DNA of 64,000 nt, taken from the NCBI GenBank assembly GCA_002749535.1, contig MZZL01000409.1, positions 271,865 through 335,864 of the forward strand, written 5' to 3'. The stretch comes from Apophysomyces variabilis (taxonomy: Eukaryota; Mucoromycota; Mucoromycetes; Mucorales; Mucoraceae). The position numbers and the translations under genes are program-made. Below the pieces are notes generated by a model. It was not told the origin of the DNA. It did not search any database and saw only the letters and a list, made by a program, of their open reading frames with translations. Within the stretch, counting starts at the first letter, position 1. Each line of letters starts with the position of its first letter. Below, piece by piece: positions 1 through 11,791 of the stretch.

Positions 1-834
1 GGTTTCAACCCCAAGGCTGTTCCCTTCGTCCCCATCTCTGGCTGGCACGGTGACAACATGTTGGAGGAATCTAACAACATGCCCTGGTTCAAGGGATGGA
101 CCAAGGAAACCAAGGCTGGTGCCAAGACTGGTAAGACCCTCTTGGAAGCCATCGACAACATCGAACCCCCAGTTCGTCCCTCCGACAAGCCCCTCCGTCT
201 TCCCCTCCAGGATGTCTACAAGATCGGTGGTATCGGTACCGTGCCCGTCGGTCGTGTCGAGACTGGTGTTATCAAGGCTGGTATGGTCGTCACCTTCGCC
301 CCTGCCAACGTCACCACTGAAGTCAAGTCCGTCGAAATGCACCACGAACAATTGGCTGAGGGTGTTCCCGGTGACAACGTTGGTTTCAACGTGAAGAACG
401 TTTCCGTCAAGGATATCCGCCGTGGTAACGTCTGCTCTGACTCCAAGAACGACCCCGCCAAGGAATCCGCTTCCTTCACCGCCCAGGTTATCGTCTTGAA
501 CCACCCTGGTCAGATTGGTGCTGGTTACGCTCCCGTCTTGGATTGTCACACCGCCCACATCGCCTGTAAGTTCGCTGAACTTCTTGAGAAGATCGACCGT
601 CGTTCCGGTAAGTCTCTTGAAGCCAGCCCCAAGTTCGTCAAGTCTGGCGACTCTGCCATCGTCAAGATGGTTCCCTCCAAGCCTATGTGCGTTGAATCCT
701 ACACCGAGTATCCTCCTCTTGGTCGTTTCGCCGTCCGTGACATGCGTCAGACCGTTGCTGTCGGTGTCATCAAGGCCGTCGAGAAGGTTGACAAGGCTGG
801 CAAGGTTACCAAGGCCGCTGCCAAGAAGAAATAA
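1..834 (+). CDS. TEF1: Translation elongation factor EF-1alpha, 3' part (5' end outside window)
   Basis: The GTPase EF-1alpha brings aminoacyl-tRNA to the ribosomal A site in the cytoplasm. The frame is open from base 1, so the gene begins upstream of the window; only the end of the G domain plus domains 2 and 3 are present (277 codons and a TAA stop at 832-834). Family signatures visible are [13 protein letters not shown] at the start, [19 protein letters not shown] in domain 2, [20 protein letters not shown] and [15 protein letters not shown] in domain 3, and a lysine-rich tail ending AAAKKK. Codon use is strongly biased to C-ending codons, as expected for a very highly expressed gene, and contrasts with the neighbouring DNA. 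No intron is visible in this part. A decayed copy of the last 75 codons lies at 3437. Confidence 0.98.
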   Translation, partial: GFNPKAVPFVPISGWHGDNMLEESNNMPWFKGWTKETKAGAKTGKTLLEAIDNIEPPVRPSDKPLRLPLQDVYKIGGIGTVPVGRVETGVIKAGMVVTFAPANVTTEVKSVEMHHEQLAEGVPGDNVGFNVKNVSVKDIRRGNVCSDSKNDPAKESASFTAQVIVLNHPGQIGAGYAPVLDCHTAHIACKFAELLEKIDRRSGKSLEASPKFVKSGDSAIVKMVPSKPMCVESYTEYPPLGRFAVRDMRQTVAVGVIKAVEKVDKAGKVTKAAAKKK

Positions 835-865
835 ACAACTTAATCTTGTGCATACTCTGAAAGAT

Positions 866-871
866 AATAAA
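866..871 (+). terminator. Poly(A) signal of the EF-1alpha gene
   Basis: A canonical AATAAA lies 32 nt after the stop codon, in a suitable place to direct cleavage and polyadenylation of the EF-1alpha transcript. The following bases (tatctttg...) are also found just behind the EF-1alpha fragment at 3437-3685, so this 3' UTR was part of the duplicated segment. Confidence 0.6.
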
Positions 872-1089
872 ATATCTTTGTTTGAAAAACAATTCTAACT
901 CTTACACAAATTGAGATGGCAACTTCTTAAAGAAATGCAGGATTTGTATACGATAGCGTAGTTGACATTATCGGCTAGGGAAGGGGTCTGCTGATTTTGC
1001 CTTTTTTTTACTTTAAACCGCTTGTTGCTTGCCATTGAGTCAGCTTCTGTTCAGGAGCGGTATAGTTATTATGTGTTAGGAAATTCTGT

Positions 1090-1294
1090 CTGACAGGTGC
1101 CATAGTAGTGTTTCATTGTCTTCGGCGATGGTTTCACCATGTAGTTCTTTCATATAATCTCAAACCGAGCGTCTTTGCGACTGCTTCGTACAATTTCTCA
1201 TCGGACAAGTACACCTTCCCTGATTCTGAGCCAGTGGATGCTGTCTCCTAAAACATAGTGGTTTTCGCAGGTCCCACTTGAGTGCGGCTTCGCC
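1090..1294 (-). pseudogene. Decayed C2H2 zinc-finger sequence, copy 1
   Basis: Read on the minus strand from 1294, one frame gives GEAALKWDLRKPLCFRRQ, HPLAQNQGRCTCPMRNCTKQ, then a stop, then DYMKELHGETIAEDN. It aligns residue by residue with the better preserved copy at 3750-4043 (EAFSCGTHVKSTTFKRKNPL, EDEGKYMCPVANCTKQ, HVKDAHNKLIED). The two finger cysteines are kept (C-x4-C), but the first histidine is replaced and an in-frame TGA sits inside the finger, so this copy is dead. Both copies lie antisense and downstream of an EF-1alpha 3' end. The original gene is unidentified; it could belong to a mobile element. Confidence 0.6.
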
Positions 1295-3436
1295 TTGGGG
1301 TCCCAGGATTGAGACTGAAGTGACTTCAGGTGTTTTCCCAAAGAATCCAGCCCTTGAAATCGTACCCTGTTTATCATTGTCGGGTCAATCCTTGCAACAA
1401 TCACAGGACAATAAGTTATTTATTTTCTTCGGGATAAATCTAGGTTCCGTCCTAAACAACCTCATATCGTCTTCTCGGACTGTAGTAACTGTGGTCTACA
1501 ATCATTTGGCAGCGTTTGTTTGAGACAGCTTTATTCTCTCGAAGCTTTTTCGGTTGCTCTGCAGAAATGTGGTGACCTTTTTCGAGAAAATGATAGGCAA
1601 TGGAACTTAACACTTCCTGTTCTGTCCTATCCACCCACAGCGTCCCTTCCATGATTGATCATACAAATCTCAATCGTGTTGACATGCTTATACTTTGCAC
1701 CGCAGCCTCTGTTGGTCACGTTCATAAGTTGGTATTTTCGTCAAAGATTGGCTTATTTGCGCGCCGCCCTTGGGCGGTGCGGGTGTGCAACCCTCCTTAA
1801 TAGCCACCTTTACTCCAGGATATCGATGCTTGAGACGTGTAAAGATGTGTTGCTAATTGCATCACTCGATCGTACGATTTGGTCTTTTTCCTGTTCCAAA
1901 GTGCTGTTGCCTAAGCATACATCGCAAGGTCGTTGCACTGTTCGTATATCATGAAGGTTGAAAACAGTGTGGAAGTGGCGAAGCCATTCCGTATCCACAT
2001 TACGAGAAATTTATCCTTGAATACTCCTGATATATGTCGTTTTCAGGCTTATTCACGGATAACCTTAAAAAATCTTGTCTAGGCATTGGAAAACGGAACA
2101 ACGGGTGTGTTACTCTGCTACTCTTTGCCACTTTAGCGCAACAACCGAATCAGTTGCGGACAACTACAAAAACCGTACAGTAATAGTTGGTCAGAAATGG
2201 AAAGAACTGAAGATCTCGATATGATTGGTCAGAGTTAGCTCATGTTGGAGCCAATATTTCGTTATGATGCACTGTTCTTTGCCACGCTACAGCTGTGATA
2301 GCGTATCCAGTTTAAAATATGGAGATATGTGCAGACTTTTGTTCAGTTCTTTAACAAAGCGCATCTTCAATTTGGAAAATTGTCCTTAAATAAACCTGAA
2401 AAAGGCATTTATGAGCTCTATGCAAGGACAACTTTTCCCGCAGTGGCCAGCTGTCCCGTTGCATCCTTCACTACTTGGGAAGAAACAGCGTTAGAATAAT
2501 TCTGCTGCGCCAGTCTCATTAATTGCAGAAGTTCGGATATGGTATCGTCGTCTGCGTCTTTATTGTTTTCTGCTACGTTGTTCTATTGACATTAGCACGA
2601 TATGATGAAGCTATGGCTTTTTACCATTTTGTTGAACAGCATCTGTTATTATGCCTTCAATTGATTTCTAAGCTATCGACAGCAGTCTCTTAGATGTGGC
2701 GTATCTTTCCAGCGGTTGCTCTGCGCCGACGTTTCGCAACGCAACACAGCATTTATACTTCTGGCGGAGCCCATCATAATTGGCTTTGTCTGACCGCGTC
2801 CATTTTTTACGGAAGCTAGTGCCTATGGGCAGCTTTAGCAGATGCAGTGACAAAGTCACGAACACTGACAAGCTTCATTTGAAAAGCAATATGGTAGAAG
2901 GTGGAACCCAGCGGTTTCCCTTGCATTGTTCCTCTTTATACTTCCTTAACTTTTTACTTTAGGTCATGTGAAGACGTCGATTGGTCGGTGCGTATGTCGA
3001 TATATCACAATTCTCTCATTTTTATGGTTTTCTTTGCCTATTCCTTGTCATGTACTATGTCAGGAAATGCTTCTTTTTCATAAGATCTGTTTGTCTTTTC
3101 TCTTTCAAAAATATATGTACAAAACCGACATTTGAAAAAAGAATCGATTTACAAAGCGGGATTATCCATAGTTGTAAATGCGGTCCCCAAGCCGCCGCTG
3201 ATTTAGAATAATCAATAACAACCACTTTTTGTATCTTTATATAGTTCCATTTTCTGCAGTCATTTGGATTTTGGTGACTTTATCATTGAAAACAGTTACA
3301 GGTCAAAGATATACTTCATGTCAACGTTATGCAGAATTGCCCTGTTTATCCACAGCCCGAATGTTCACTCTCCGAGACATACAACTATCTGATTGATTCG
3401 TGCTTTCTACCCTTTGTACGAAGAACGCACTAAATT

Positions 3437-3685
3437 GTAAGGGTGCTCGAAGCTAGCCTTAAGTTCGTAAAGAGCGGCGGCTCAGCAATCGTTAAAATGG
3501 TTCTCTCCAAGCCTATGTGCGTTGAATCCTATACCGAGTATCCTTCTCTTGGTCGTTTCGCGGTCCGTGACATGCGTGAGACTTTTGCTGTCAGTAGCAT
3601 CAAGGCCGTCGATAAGATTCACAAGGCTGGCAAGGTCACCAAGGCCGTTGCAAAGAAATATCTTTGAAACAAATTTTTATAAAGC
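3437..3685 (+). pseudogene. EF-1alpha C-terminal fragment (segmental duplicate)
   Basis: The segment encodes the last ~74 residues of EF-1alpha: [72 protein letters not shown]. It is clearly homologous to 605-834, with many silent and some amino-acid changes (for example [13 protein letters not shown] to [13 protein letters not shown]). It lacks the start, the G domain and domain 2. The homology continues past the stop position into the 3' UTR (tatctttg), but about 40 bases containing the original TAA are missing, so the frame runs on for two residues (YL). There is no poly(A) tail at the end, and the downstream C2H2 remnant was copied too. I therefore favour a DNA-level segmental duplication over a retrocopy. 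Confidence 0.9.
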
Positions 3686-3749
3686 TATTTATTGCAATAT
3701 TGGAGTTTGCTGTTTTACATTGTTTGTTTTTTCCTTTGATGGCTTCCTT

Positions 3750-4043
3750 CTATTCGGAAATCATATTGTCGTTGATATTGAAAGTGTGATAGGATTGGAA
3801 GTCTTGCCTGATCTCTTCTACAGCTTCTCCTTGGCTGCTGTCTTCAATTAATTTATTGTGCGCATCTTTTACGTGGCTCCATACGAAGCGCTTTTGTTTG
3901 TACTGCTTAGTACAATTTGCTACCGGACACATATATTTTCCTTCGTCTTCATGAAGTGGATTCTTTCTTTTGAAGGTAGTACTCTTAACGTGTGTGCCGC
4001 AGGAGAAGGCTTCTGACGGAGTCGTCCAAGAGCCAGATCGCAA
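3750..4043 (-). pseudogene. C2H2 zinc-finger fragment, copy 2
   Basis: A 97-codon open frame without an ATG near its start, so it is a fragment or an internal exon. It holds one C2H2 finger, YMCPVANCTKQYKQKRFVWS followed by HVKDAH: C-x4-C, 12 residues, then H-x4-H. After the finger comes an acidic stretch (EDSSQGEAVEEIRQ). It matches the decayed copy at 1090-1294 over about 60 residues. The position, antisense and about 200-400 nt behind an EF-1alpha 3' end, is the same for both copies. Whether it was a cellular transcription factor or part of a transposon cannot be told from the sequence. Confidence 0.55.
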
Positions 4044-6252
4044 GGAGATGTTGCCCGAGCTTGTGCACTCCTTGATATTTGTGTCTTTTCTAGATTGTAC
4101 AGATGAAAATAAATTTATTTAACATCTCAAGTGAGCACAGGACGAAAATATCGTATATCTGCTCGATTTCTAATTTGTACAGTAAACACCCCTTAATCTC
4201 AATGCCTCGGTTGGATACCACTGATTGAAAATAGGTGTGGGATGAGATTAACGGAGAAGGGCAATAACTCGCATCAGCGTAGAAAGAGCTTCACTCTATC
4301 AGCATTAGCTAGTCACTAAGCGGTCATATTTCCACACCTCGCCATGAGTTGCAAGCTGTCTAATCCAGCTATAGTCCTTACTGCAATACTAAACAAAAAA
4401 AGTTTAACTGCTTGTTATTATTAAGCAATAAAACGTATTATTATTGATACTACTTTAGTACAATCTGATATAAAATTTTGCTCTCGAAGAAGACTTCGAT
4501 TCTATTTCAACCCCCTATAGACATTGAGTCTTGAAAATTAGTGAGGCGTTGAAAATTTTGTAAGTGTTTTTTTTGGAATTTCAAAACGATTGAAAATAGG
4601 CGAGGGTTGAAAATCAATGAAGATCGAAATTAATGAAAGTATACTTGCCTCTTTTTCTTTTCCCCTCCTGATACAATTCACGGTTTCGATTCACGGTTCG
4701 GATTTAATTTTCGTTCAGTCAGTTGAGCTGTTTGGCTCTGATGCAATATTTTCGCTGCAGCTGCAGAAAGTAATATGCAATGGACCTGTAATCAAGCTTA
4801 TTTAAACGTATTGATCTCCAAGCTTCAACAGCATGCAGCGATGTTATTCCAACGATCTCTATCCATCCTTGGGAAAGCCTTGGGTTGTTCACTCCCTGCT
4901 CCTGAGCCGCCTATGGTACACCATTCGTATCCTTCCCATTCCTCTGGCCTTCCTGTATAAGATCTTATCCATCAGTAGACAGTTTCGTCATGATAGTTTG
5001 TTTTCTTAGATGAGCATATGAGAGAAATATTAGCGGCTAGCACGGTTGCGTGGGACGTTAGTATTGCAATTGCCTCGAGCGTTTCGCCTTTAGACCACCG
5101 TGGCATGCATATTTGGCTCGTAAAAAAGCCGTTTATGCTTTGGCTATGTTTGATTTTCTGGACTGAAGTGCCTTTTTATGTCGGTAATAAATCTATCTGG
5201 CTGACGGGGCCTTTCCTTGATCGTCTTGATATACCTCTCTCCTTCAGCATGTATGGTCTCCATGATATCTGCCGCCCTAGAGTCTTCAAATGAGCGATGT
5301 GATCGGTTTATGGTTTATAGTGGTAAGCAGCCATCATACATTTTATTCTCCTCAACTCTCACGAGTGCAAAAAGAACAATTCAGAAGGAACTTTTTAAGA
5401 CTAGTGAAACTTGGACACCTCTAGTTTACATACTTTCACCAAAGCCAGCATGAGACTCCGATCTTAATGTTTATGCTGAATAGAAGAGCTACTTTCCCAA
5501 ATCAAGTTCATGTTTCCCTACTTGTTGCTCGTCTTATTTTCCCCATTTAATATCAACTGTCAGCGCGGCGAGGAAATTGTCTTGCTGATGTTACTTCGAG
5601 CTCATTTCGGTTATACGATAATCGAAGCGACCTGTAAAGGCAATCAATAAGCATTATCGTAGTTCTCAAGGAGAAAAGCATTGCTGTTTGCCCGTGCCAC
5701 ATCAGACTATACGCTTAACTTTGGGCAAAACAAAAAGCCTGAAAGGGGCAACTAAATGGTTTCCGTTAATTTTTCGTTCTTGCAAAATCACACAGTGGAT
5801 TGTGTAACGGTTCCTTTACCTTTTTTCCTTGTGAATAAGATGAGGTCATGGCTTGTAAGACCCGGCTCTCATAAGCTTAGCTTATGACGTGGTACATCGG
5901 AAGCCATCAAGTCTGCAATTGCTGAGGTTAGCAATCCATTATTGCGCAGACTGAGTTGGCTTTGATATTCCTTTATATAAGCGCAAAAACAACAACAAAG
6001 TAAACTTGGAATAATTGCAGGTACGAAAGCCTGGAACAACGCACCCGTATCCGAGACCGAATTTGTTTAAGACGTCCGGTGAAAGGATCTTAAAGCTTGG
6101 CTTTGCAGAAAGTTTCATACAAAAATAGATTGTGTACACTGTAAACATCCGTGCGATTTTGGTATGATGCATCTGTACGACATTATTTCTATCTTTTTGG
6201 CTGTCTACCGGACATACAAAATCCGTTAAAGCATGTTTATTATTCAATAAGT
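4044..6252. other. Intergenic, possible coding remnants
   Basis: No intact gene seen in about 2.2 kb. On the minus strand a short frame around 5145-5315 translates as a charged, protein-like peptide (SRAADIMETIHAEGERYIKT, IKERPRQPDRFITDIKRHF) bounded by stops on both sides, with further protein-like scraps around 4840-4965. This may be an old pseudogene. The segment 5939-6250 is probably the 3' UTR of the chitin deacetylase gene. Confidence 0.35.
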
Positions 6253-7646
6253 CTAAAAGAATAGAGCGGTCAGAACAACTGCAAGCAAAAGCACGGCATT
6301 AGGAGTGATATGGAAAGCTGCTGAATTCTTCTTGCTACCCTGGGCAGCATCGGGAGAAGCGGAAAGGGCAGCCTTGCCCGTTGCACTGATCCATGCACCA
6401 GTGGCAGTAACCGGACCGTTTGTGTTTGTGCCTACAACAGCAGTGGCAGGTTGATCGCCCGTCTTGTTTTTGGCAATAGCGATGTTGAAGGGGAAGAACG
6501 CGACATCTCGCTCTTGGTATGGGTAAGTGATGTTCATACAAGTGGCAACATCAACTACGTGTTGATAAGCATTCAGGATTTGTGGCAAGTTTTCAACAGC
6601 CAGCTGCATTGTTGTGTTATTAATTTCGTGCGACAGCACAATCTGTCCCTTTGTAGTGAAAGTGCCGTTCTTGCCCATTTCAATGAAAGATTCATAGTTG
6701 CCTTCCACTTGCTGAAGCGTCTCGGTCAGGCCAGCAGCCCAGTCATCGGTGTCAAGAGACCAGACAACGGTAGTGAGACCCAACTGAGTAGCAACCCATC
6801 GGACACGATCATCAACATCACCATAAGGCTAATAGGTCAAAAAGTCAGTCATCGATTTCTTATTTACATATTTGATCAACTTACAGGACGCCAGTAGCGA
6901 GGAGTGACGCCGGTAGCCAAGTGAATAGCCTTCATGGAATAGTAGAATTCAGCAAGGACTTCATCGTTCGTCAAAGTAGTCATCGGCTGGTGAGACCAGG
7001 TGTGATCGGCGATGTGATGACCATCTCGGATACCGCGCATAGCACCATAAGGCCAGTCGAGGACATTAGAACCAATATAGAACATAGTAGCCTTCAAATC
7101 TTTCTCTTGAAGGAAGTTGTAGAAAGCGTTGTGAGAGCAGTTTGGACCATCATCGTAAGAAAGACCCCAGGTCTCTGGTTCGTAACAGTAGTAGACGTCC
7201 TTATTGACATCCTGAAGCTTTGGATGGACACAGGTAGATGCTGACCACCAACAGTCAGGATCTGCGTTTTCGTCGTAACCGGACATGTTCAGGGAGCCGT
7301 CCGCGTTCTTTGTGCGTACCGGAATATTGGGAGCTTTAGACCAGTCAATAGAACCTTTGAGGGCCAAGAACTCTGCGGATTCGTTCATGCCGTTGGTAGT
7401 TGCTGTTTCCCAGATGGTGGGCCATTCTTTGGGATCGATTTCAATGAGGGAGGGATCTGGCTGATAGTACACGCATTGTTCAGAGGGAATAAGTGATGTT
7501 GTCTGGGTGATCTGAGGGATAGTGATATTGAAGGGGTTTATCTTTGTTGTCCATGACTGCCAAAAGTCTTTGCCAGCTTCAATACTGGCTGCACTGGAAA
7601 GGCTTGCAACCTGTGCCAATGCTGCTGTAATGAATATCAACTTCAT
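6253..7646 (-). CDS. Chitin deacetylase, secreted and probably GPI-anchored
   Basis: Carbohydrate esterase family 4 enzyme that removes acetyl groups from chitin to make chitosan at the cell wall. Exons 7646-6885 and 6828-6253; the intron (GT at 6884, AG at 6829) rejoins the RPPYGD motif; 445 aa. The start chosen is the ATG at 7646, giving the signal peptide MKLIFITAALAQVASLSSA; an upstream in-frame extension lacks one. NodB motifs appear in order: LSYDDGPNCS (two catalytic/metal aspartates), HHIADHTWSH (metal histidines), RYWRPPYGDVDDR, WSLDTDDW and IVLSHEI. Several N-x-S/T sites are present. The C-terminus has a Ser/Ala-rich spacer and a hydrophobic tail (ITPNAVLLLAVVLTALFF), the form of a GPI signal. 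Chitosan-rich walls are typical of Mucorales, which fits. Confidence 0.95.
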
Positions 7647-7700
7647 TGCAAAAGGAAAGGATGGAATAGAGAAGACGATCGAGTAAGTTTTGGGCAAGTG

Positions 7701-7706
7701 TTTATA
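7701..7706 (-). promoter_or_regulatory. TATA-like box of the chitin deacetylase gene
   Basis: On the minus strand TATAAA lies 55 nt upstream of the chosen ATG at 7646, a plausible TATA position with a short leader. This is sequence evidence only. Confidence 0.4.
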
Positions 7707-7709
7707 TCC

Positions 7710-10700
7710 CCTTTACGGGAATAACTTTTTGCGAATCAAAGGGGGCACAAGCGTCTTGGCACTCCTTCTATTTTTTGCCTGTTTCTGATAATTTGTCCAA
7801 ACATAGTTATTCTCTCTGGGCCCTCACGCTCTTACGTTGAACAAGTGGTACACAAATTGTCACTATTTTTAAACCCGCGCATGACACAGAATGCTAGGAG
7901 TCTCCCATTTAACCCTCTGGCGGGTCTGTGTCTGAATCGGGACATTGGCCCGAGGAAACGCCAGTGCCACCATAGTTTAAGATTATATCATCGACACGAA
8001 ACCTCCTCGATTGATCTTTACTTCTGTAGTAAAGATCATTCCAGTCATTTAGAAAAGGGAAATGTAAATATAGTTCATATACAGTACACAAACTGACGGT
8101 CACCAGTTCAAACTGACATTAAAAACTTCTTCCATTCACTCAGAATAGCTCAAAAATATCTATTTGCATGTCTTTGCACGAATAATCTTGGTACAGAGTT
8201 TAGCAACAACCACTCAAATAGTAGGCACTGTCACCATTCCCGCGACATACTCCGATCGGGATGTCAGTTTCGTTCATTTCAACAGGACGGCAAGTCGAGT
8301 GTATAGATGCTATCTCCAATGTACACAATAACAAAATAGTTAAATACTAAAAGCAGGATTCAGGATCTGTTCCACGCCCTTGGGCTTTGGTTACGGCTTA
8401 GTTCAAAAAAATGGTTTGTTTGTTGATATTGATTAGCCAATAGATCTGCGTTACTTCGGACAGGTCTTTATAGCAACAGGTACTTTACTGTCTATTGAAT
8501 TATATTTTGCCCTACTTTAAAACAAATTTTGCGTCGATGAAAAAAAATCATTTTTTGTATTCGCAAAAACTTAACTCCCAGTCCGCAAATGATAAGTAGA
8601 AATGCGCAAACAAATAGGAAAAACAGAGTACTAACCGAGACAGCTAAGCTATGCTGGCTATTAATCCTGATGGAACATTGCATTAATACATGACACTGCG
8701 ATCAAATACTTTATCCAATATAAACTAAGTTAGCTATTCATTATAAGCTGTTTGACTTTTGGCCATGTATGTAACTGATTTGGTTTAGATATGGATAGCC
8801 ATATTGTGCGATTGGGCTCGGTTTAGCAGCATTAGGCTTTCGATGCCAAGAAGATCGTAACAGTTTATCCTTTTAATAAAGCATATGCTCTCCAGCGGAC
8901 TAAGCGCTTTATAAAAGCCTGTAAATAACTATTACATACGAAAAAGTTGATGCAATTGCTACAAGAACCCGATAGAATGAAAACACTGTGCTCCTTTGCT
9001 TGTCATCGTTTTAGCTTATGGAATAGCAAACTGCAGCTACTCAAATTCATTAATTCCCTTTTTCTTATGGGTGAGGTGTGCTTACCATGTTTAGAATAGA
9101 AAGGGAGTAAGTTCGCTGTATTCCATCTTACATGTGCCTAATAGCTTAAAACATGGCTAAATAGAACCCTGCGCCAACTAGGAGTTAGCTACTTTCATTA
9201 TGGGCACAGTTAAGTTTTGTTCCTTAATGGAAATCTTACACAAAGAATATTTTCAATGAAGTCATGCTGCTTCACCTTGCAACTGTGGACTAAACTAGAA
9301 ATAAAGAAAAACAAAAAGTATTTTTCAACAATGTATTATGTAGCATGTATTGTAGAAGTTCACTTTTGTGCATATCGTAATAAGGTTTATTCTGTTCATA
9401 ACTTGCAAAGTCACGAAACTTCTTTATACTGAATTTAGCATACATGGTTCCAAACATTAGTAATGTCTTGTTTGAAGGTACAAAACTTTCCCCGCCTTCA
9501 GTGAACTAAAGTAAGATTACGCAGCTGTTTTTGATGGTGGCTTTTTAGCAGAAGATATCCGATTCTATGCTATAGTAACTTGTAAGAAGCCATTTATTTC
9601 GTGCAACTTTAAGAACGTGTAGCAGGCAGTGTGTAATCCCTTACAATTAGCTTGTAATAAACTTCCGATTCAGCCGTAAAGATCAACATGCCTAAGATTA
9701 ACATGCCAAGACACTGTGGAACATTTTGTCCTCAATCTTTCTTGACGCTCGCCAAATCGATTTTTGAATCCCCGCAAGTGCCTGTATTCACTGATACGGC
9801 GATACGATCGTGTTTATTGAAATATTTCTTTTCCTCCCTTTTCTAATACCAATGCAGCTACAATGGTTTTAAATTGTTACTTTGATATACCAAAGCAAAA
9901 TGAAACGAAAAAGCAATAGACTCTTTGTACGTTTTATTTCGCATTGCAACTAAAAACTCTTCTCTCCATTGCAATGGAGGCTCTGATCGATTCACGCTTC
10001 TACTCTTTCTAGCAGAAAAGCCGAATAAATGCATGTGTCACAGAACACATCAATTTCTGTTTTGTACTTCGATTCTTTCTTTCATGCGAGCCGAGACCTC
10101 GAGAGTTTTTGTTCGTCTCTTAACCAAATCAGTATGCTAATTTCCTGTTCGGACTTAAATCTGTTTGTTCATTGTAGTTCCTTGGGATTGTGCATAATAA
10201 ATACTGCAAAAAAAACCAGTAATTCTCCTGTCTGTAATTAGCAGAGAAAATGTATACCTACAGTGTCATAAGAAAAATTTATGCTGCGTGAGTGTATTCC
10301 TTCCGGGAAAAGATGGAAAAGGAGCCGTAGAAGAAGCACAATTACAGTAGTATCCCTTACAGATATTTAATAAGTAATATTTTATGTAGCTTTAAGATGG
10401 ATTTCATCTTTAATAAACTAGGGACAACATGACGCCTTACCTGTCATGAACCAAGTTTTCGGTAGGTGCATTCACTAATGTGGGGAACTTGTTGACAAAA
10501 TTGTGGAATTCTTTATCACTATCGGCAATGGATAGCTTATTCACGTCTACTGATCTTATAGTCAGTGACAAGAAAGACCTGTTAATTAGTATATCATCAG
10601 ATTAGTCTCAATTGAAAAGCATATTATTTACAGTATTTCCCAAAACCAACTTTGTAACCTATGAAAACCGAAGTTGGAGTCCATTGTAATTTGAAACTAT

Positions 10701-11791
10701 ATGAATCTTGCATTCACTTGATGGGGAGCTGGGTATGGCGTCGTCAGTTTTCTGATAGGTATGTAAAATTGGTCAATTCGAACTCTTATAGCACGACAAT
10801 TAATGTGATTTGTTAGCATCAAGCATAGTTTCCAAAATGCGCCAAGTGGATTTGCTAGATGCTACTTTAATTTTTAGAAATGAAGTAGCCACCGTTACAT
10901 GCCAATATCCGTCGTTATATTGTTAGTTAATTGATGCCAACTTGACCTCAGTCAAACTAATTGTGTTCTATTCATCAAGACAAAACAGCCTACAGCAGAT
11001 GCCAATAGACCAATTGAAAGGAGCGAGCGTTGAAGGACGTGGCTAGCTCCCAGCTTCAGGTTTGAACTTTCCCTGACAGGTTGGACAGGTGCGAAGGCTT
11101 ACTGCGGTCTGTACTCTGAGCCAATCAGACGTCGTCCAAAGAAAGCTAATCAGATCGGAAGCTGTAGGTGACGCCTGACGAATGGTATTTGGGTATCAAG
11201 CAAAGTGCGTAGCCAGTCAAATAAAACAAAATGACACCGTACAATGGTGAGCTATGGCTGGTGATCTAGTATCAAGTTGATGAGAGAAAGGAAACTATTA
11301 TTTTGCTAATGAAAGAAAACAGTGTATGTAAATTTTTTGTCAACGATTGACAAACTAATCCAATGCTTCGGGTGCTAATCTTTGTTCTAAAAAGGTAAAG
11401 CCTCCTTCCGATATGGTTAATGTGTGTACCGAAAATGTCTTGCTTTTGACAGTCCTTTGATTTCAGAAAACGAACCAATTTTCTTATTCTCAATATGGTG
11501 TGGAATATATGGTCTTTGAGCAAGCGTAATGTCTCCTAGCAATAACAGCATATCTTTGAATGATGGTATGACGCGTGCCTGGAACGCCCTCACGGCCAAG
11601 GACAAGGTTTTCTTCATCGTGAATTGGTAGCCAACGGATTCTGCTCGTGCGGCGGTCGCAAGTTGATACTGGGGCTGTGTCCTAAAATATATGGCGGCGG
11701 GAATCTTGGACAGTCACGTATGCCTTCTGTTCTCTGATCATCCAAGCAACTTCTTGCAAGAAACTCGCACGTCTTTTTCTTCGGTCTTCAT
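7710..11791. other. Gene-poor 4-kb stretch
   Basis: A+T-rich DNA with many stops in all frames. Open frames here are under 95 codons, without splice signals that extend them or recognisable motifs. No tRNA, long repeat or terminal repeats noticed. The last few hundred bases (about 11.4-11.79 kb) should hold the promoter and leader of the Pho81-like gene. Confidence 0.5.

Larger units (their letters stand above)
835..3436. other. Gene-poor stretch between EF-1alpha and its fragment
   Basis: About 2.6 kb with the EF-1alpha 3' UTR, the decayed C2H2 copy at 1090-1294, and short minus-strand frames at 1452-1652, 1810-1998 and 2668-2871 that look weakly coding (basic, cysteine-containing) but lack continuous frames or convincing splice sites. 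They may be the decayed 5' part of the C2H2 gene or an old insertion between the two halves of the duplication. No intact gene seen. Confidence 0.5.

Noticed and set aside
3437..3667. Small functional gene encoding an EF-1alpha C-terminal peptide
   Set aside because: There is no ATG before the fragment, it lacks whole domains, and the original stop has been deleted; it is best explained as a pseudogene fragment.
11400..11791. Pho4-type CACGTG site in the Pho81 promoter
   Set aside because: I found no CACGTG in this segment, only partial cacgt sequences, so phosphate control of this promoter is not supported by the sequence.
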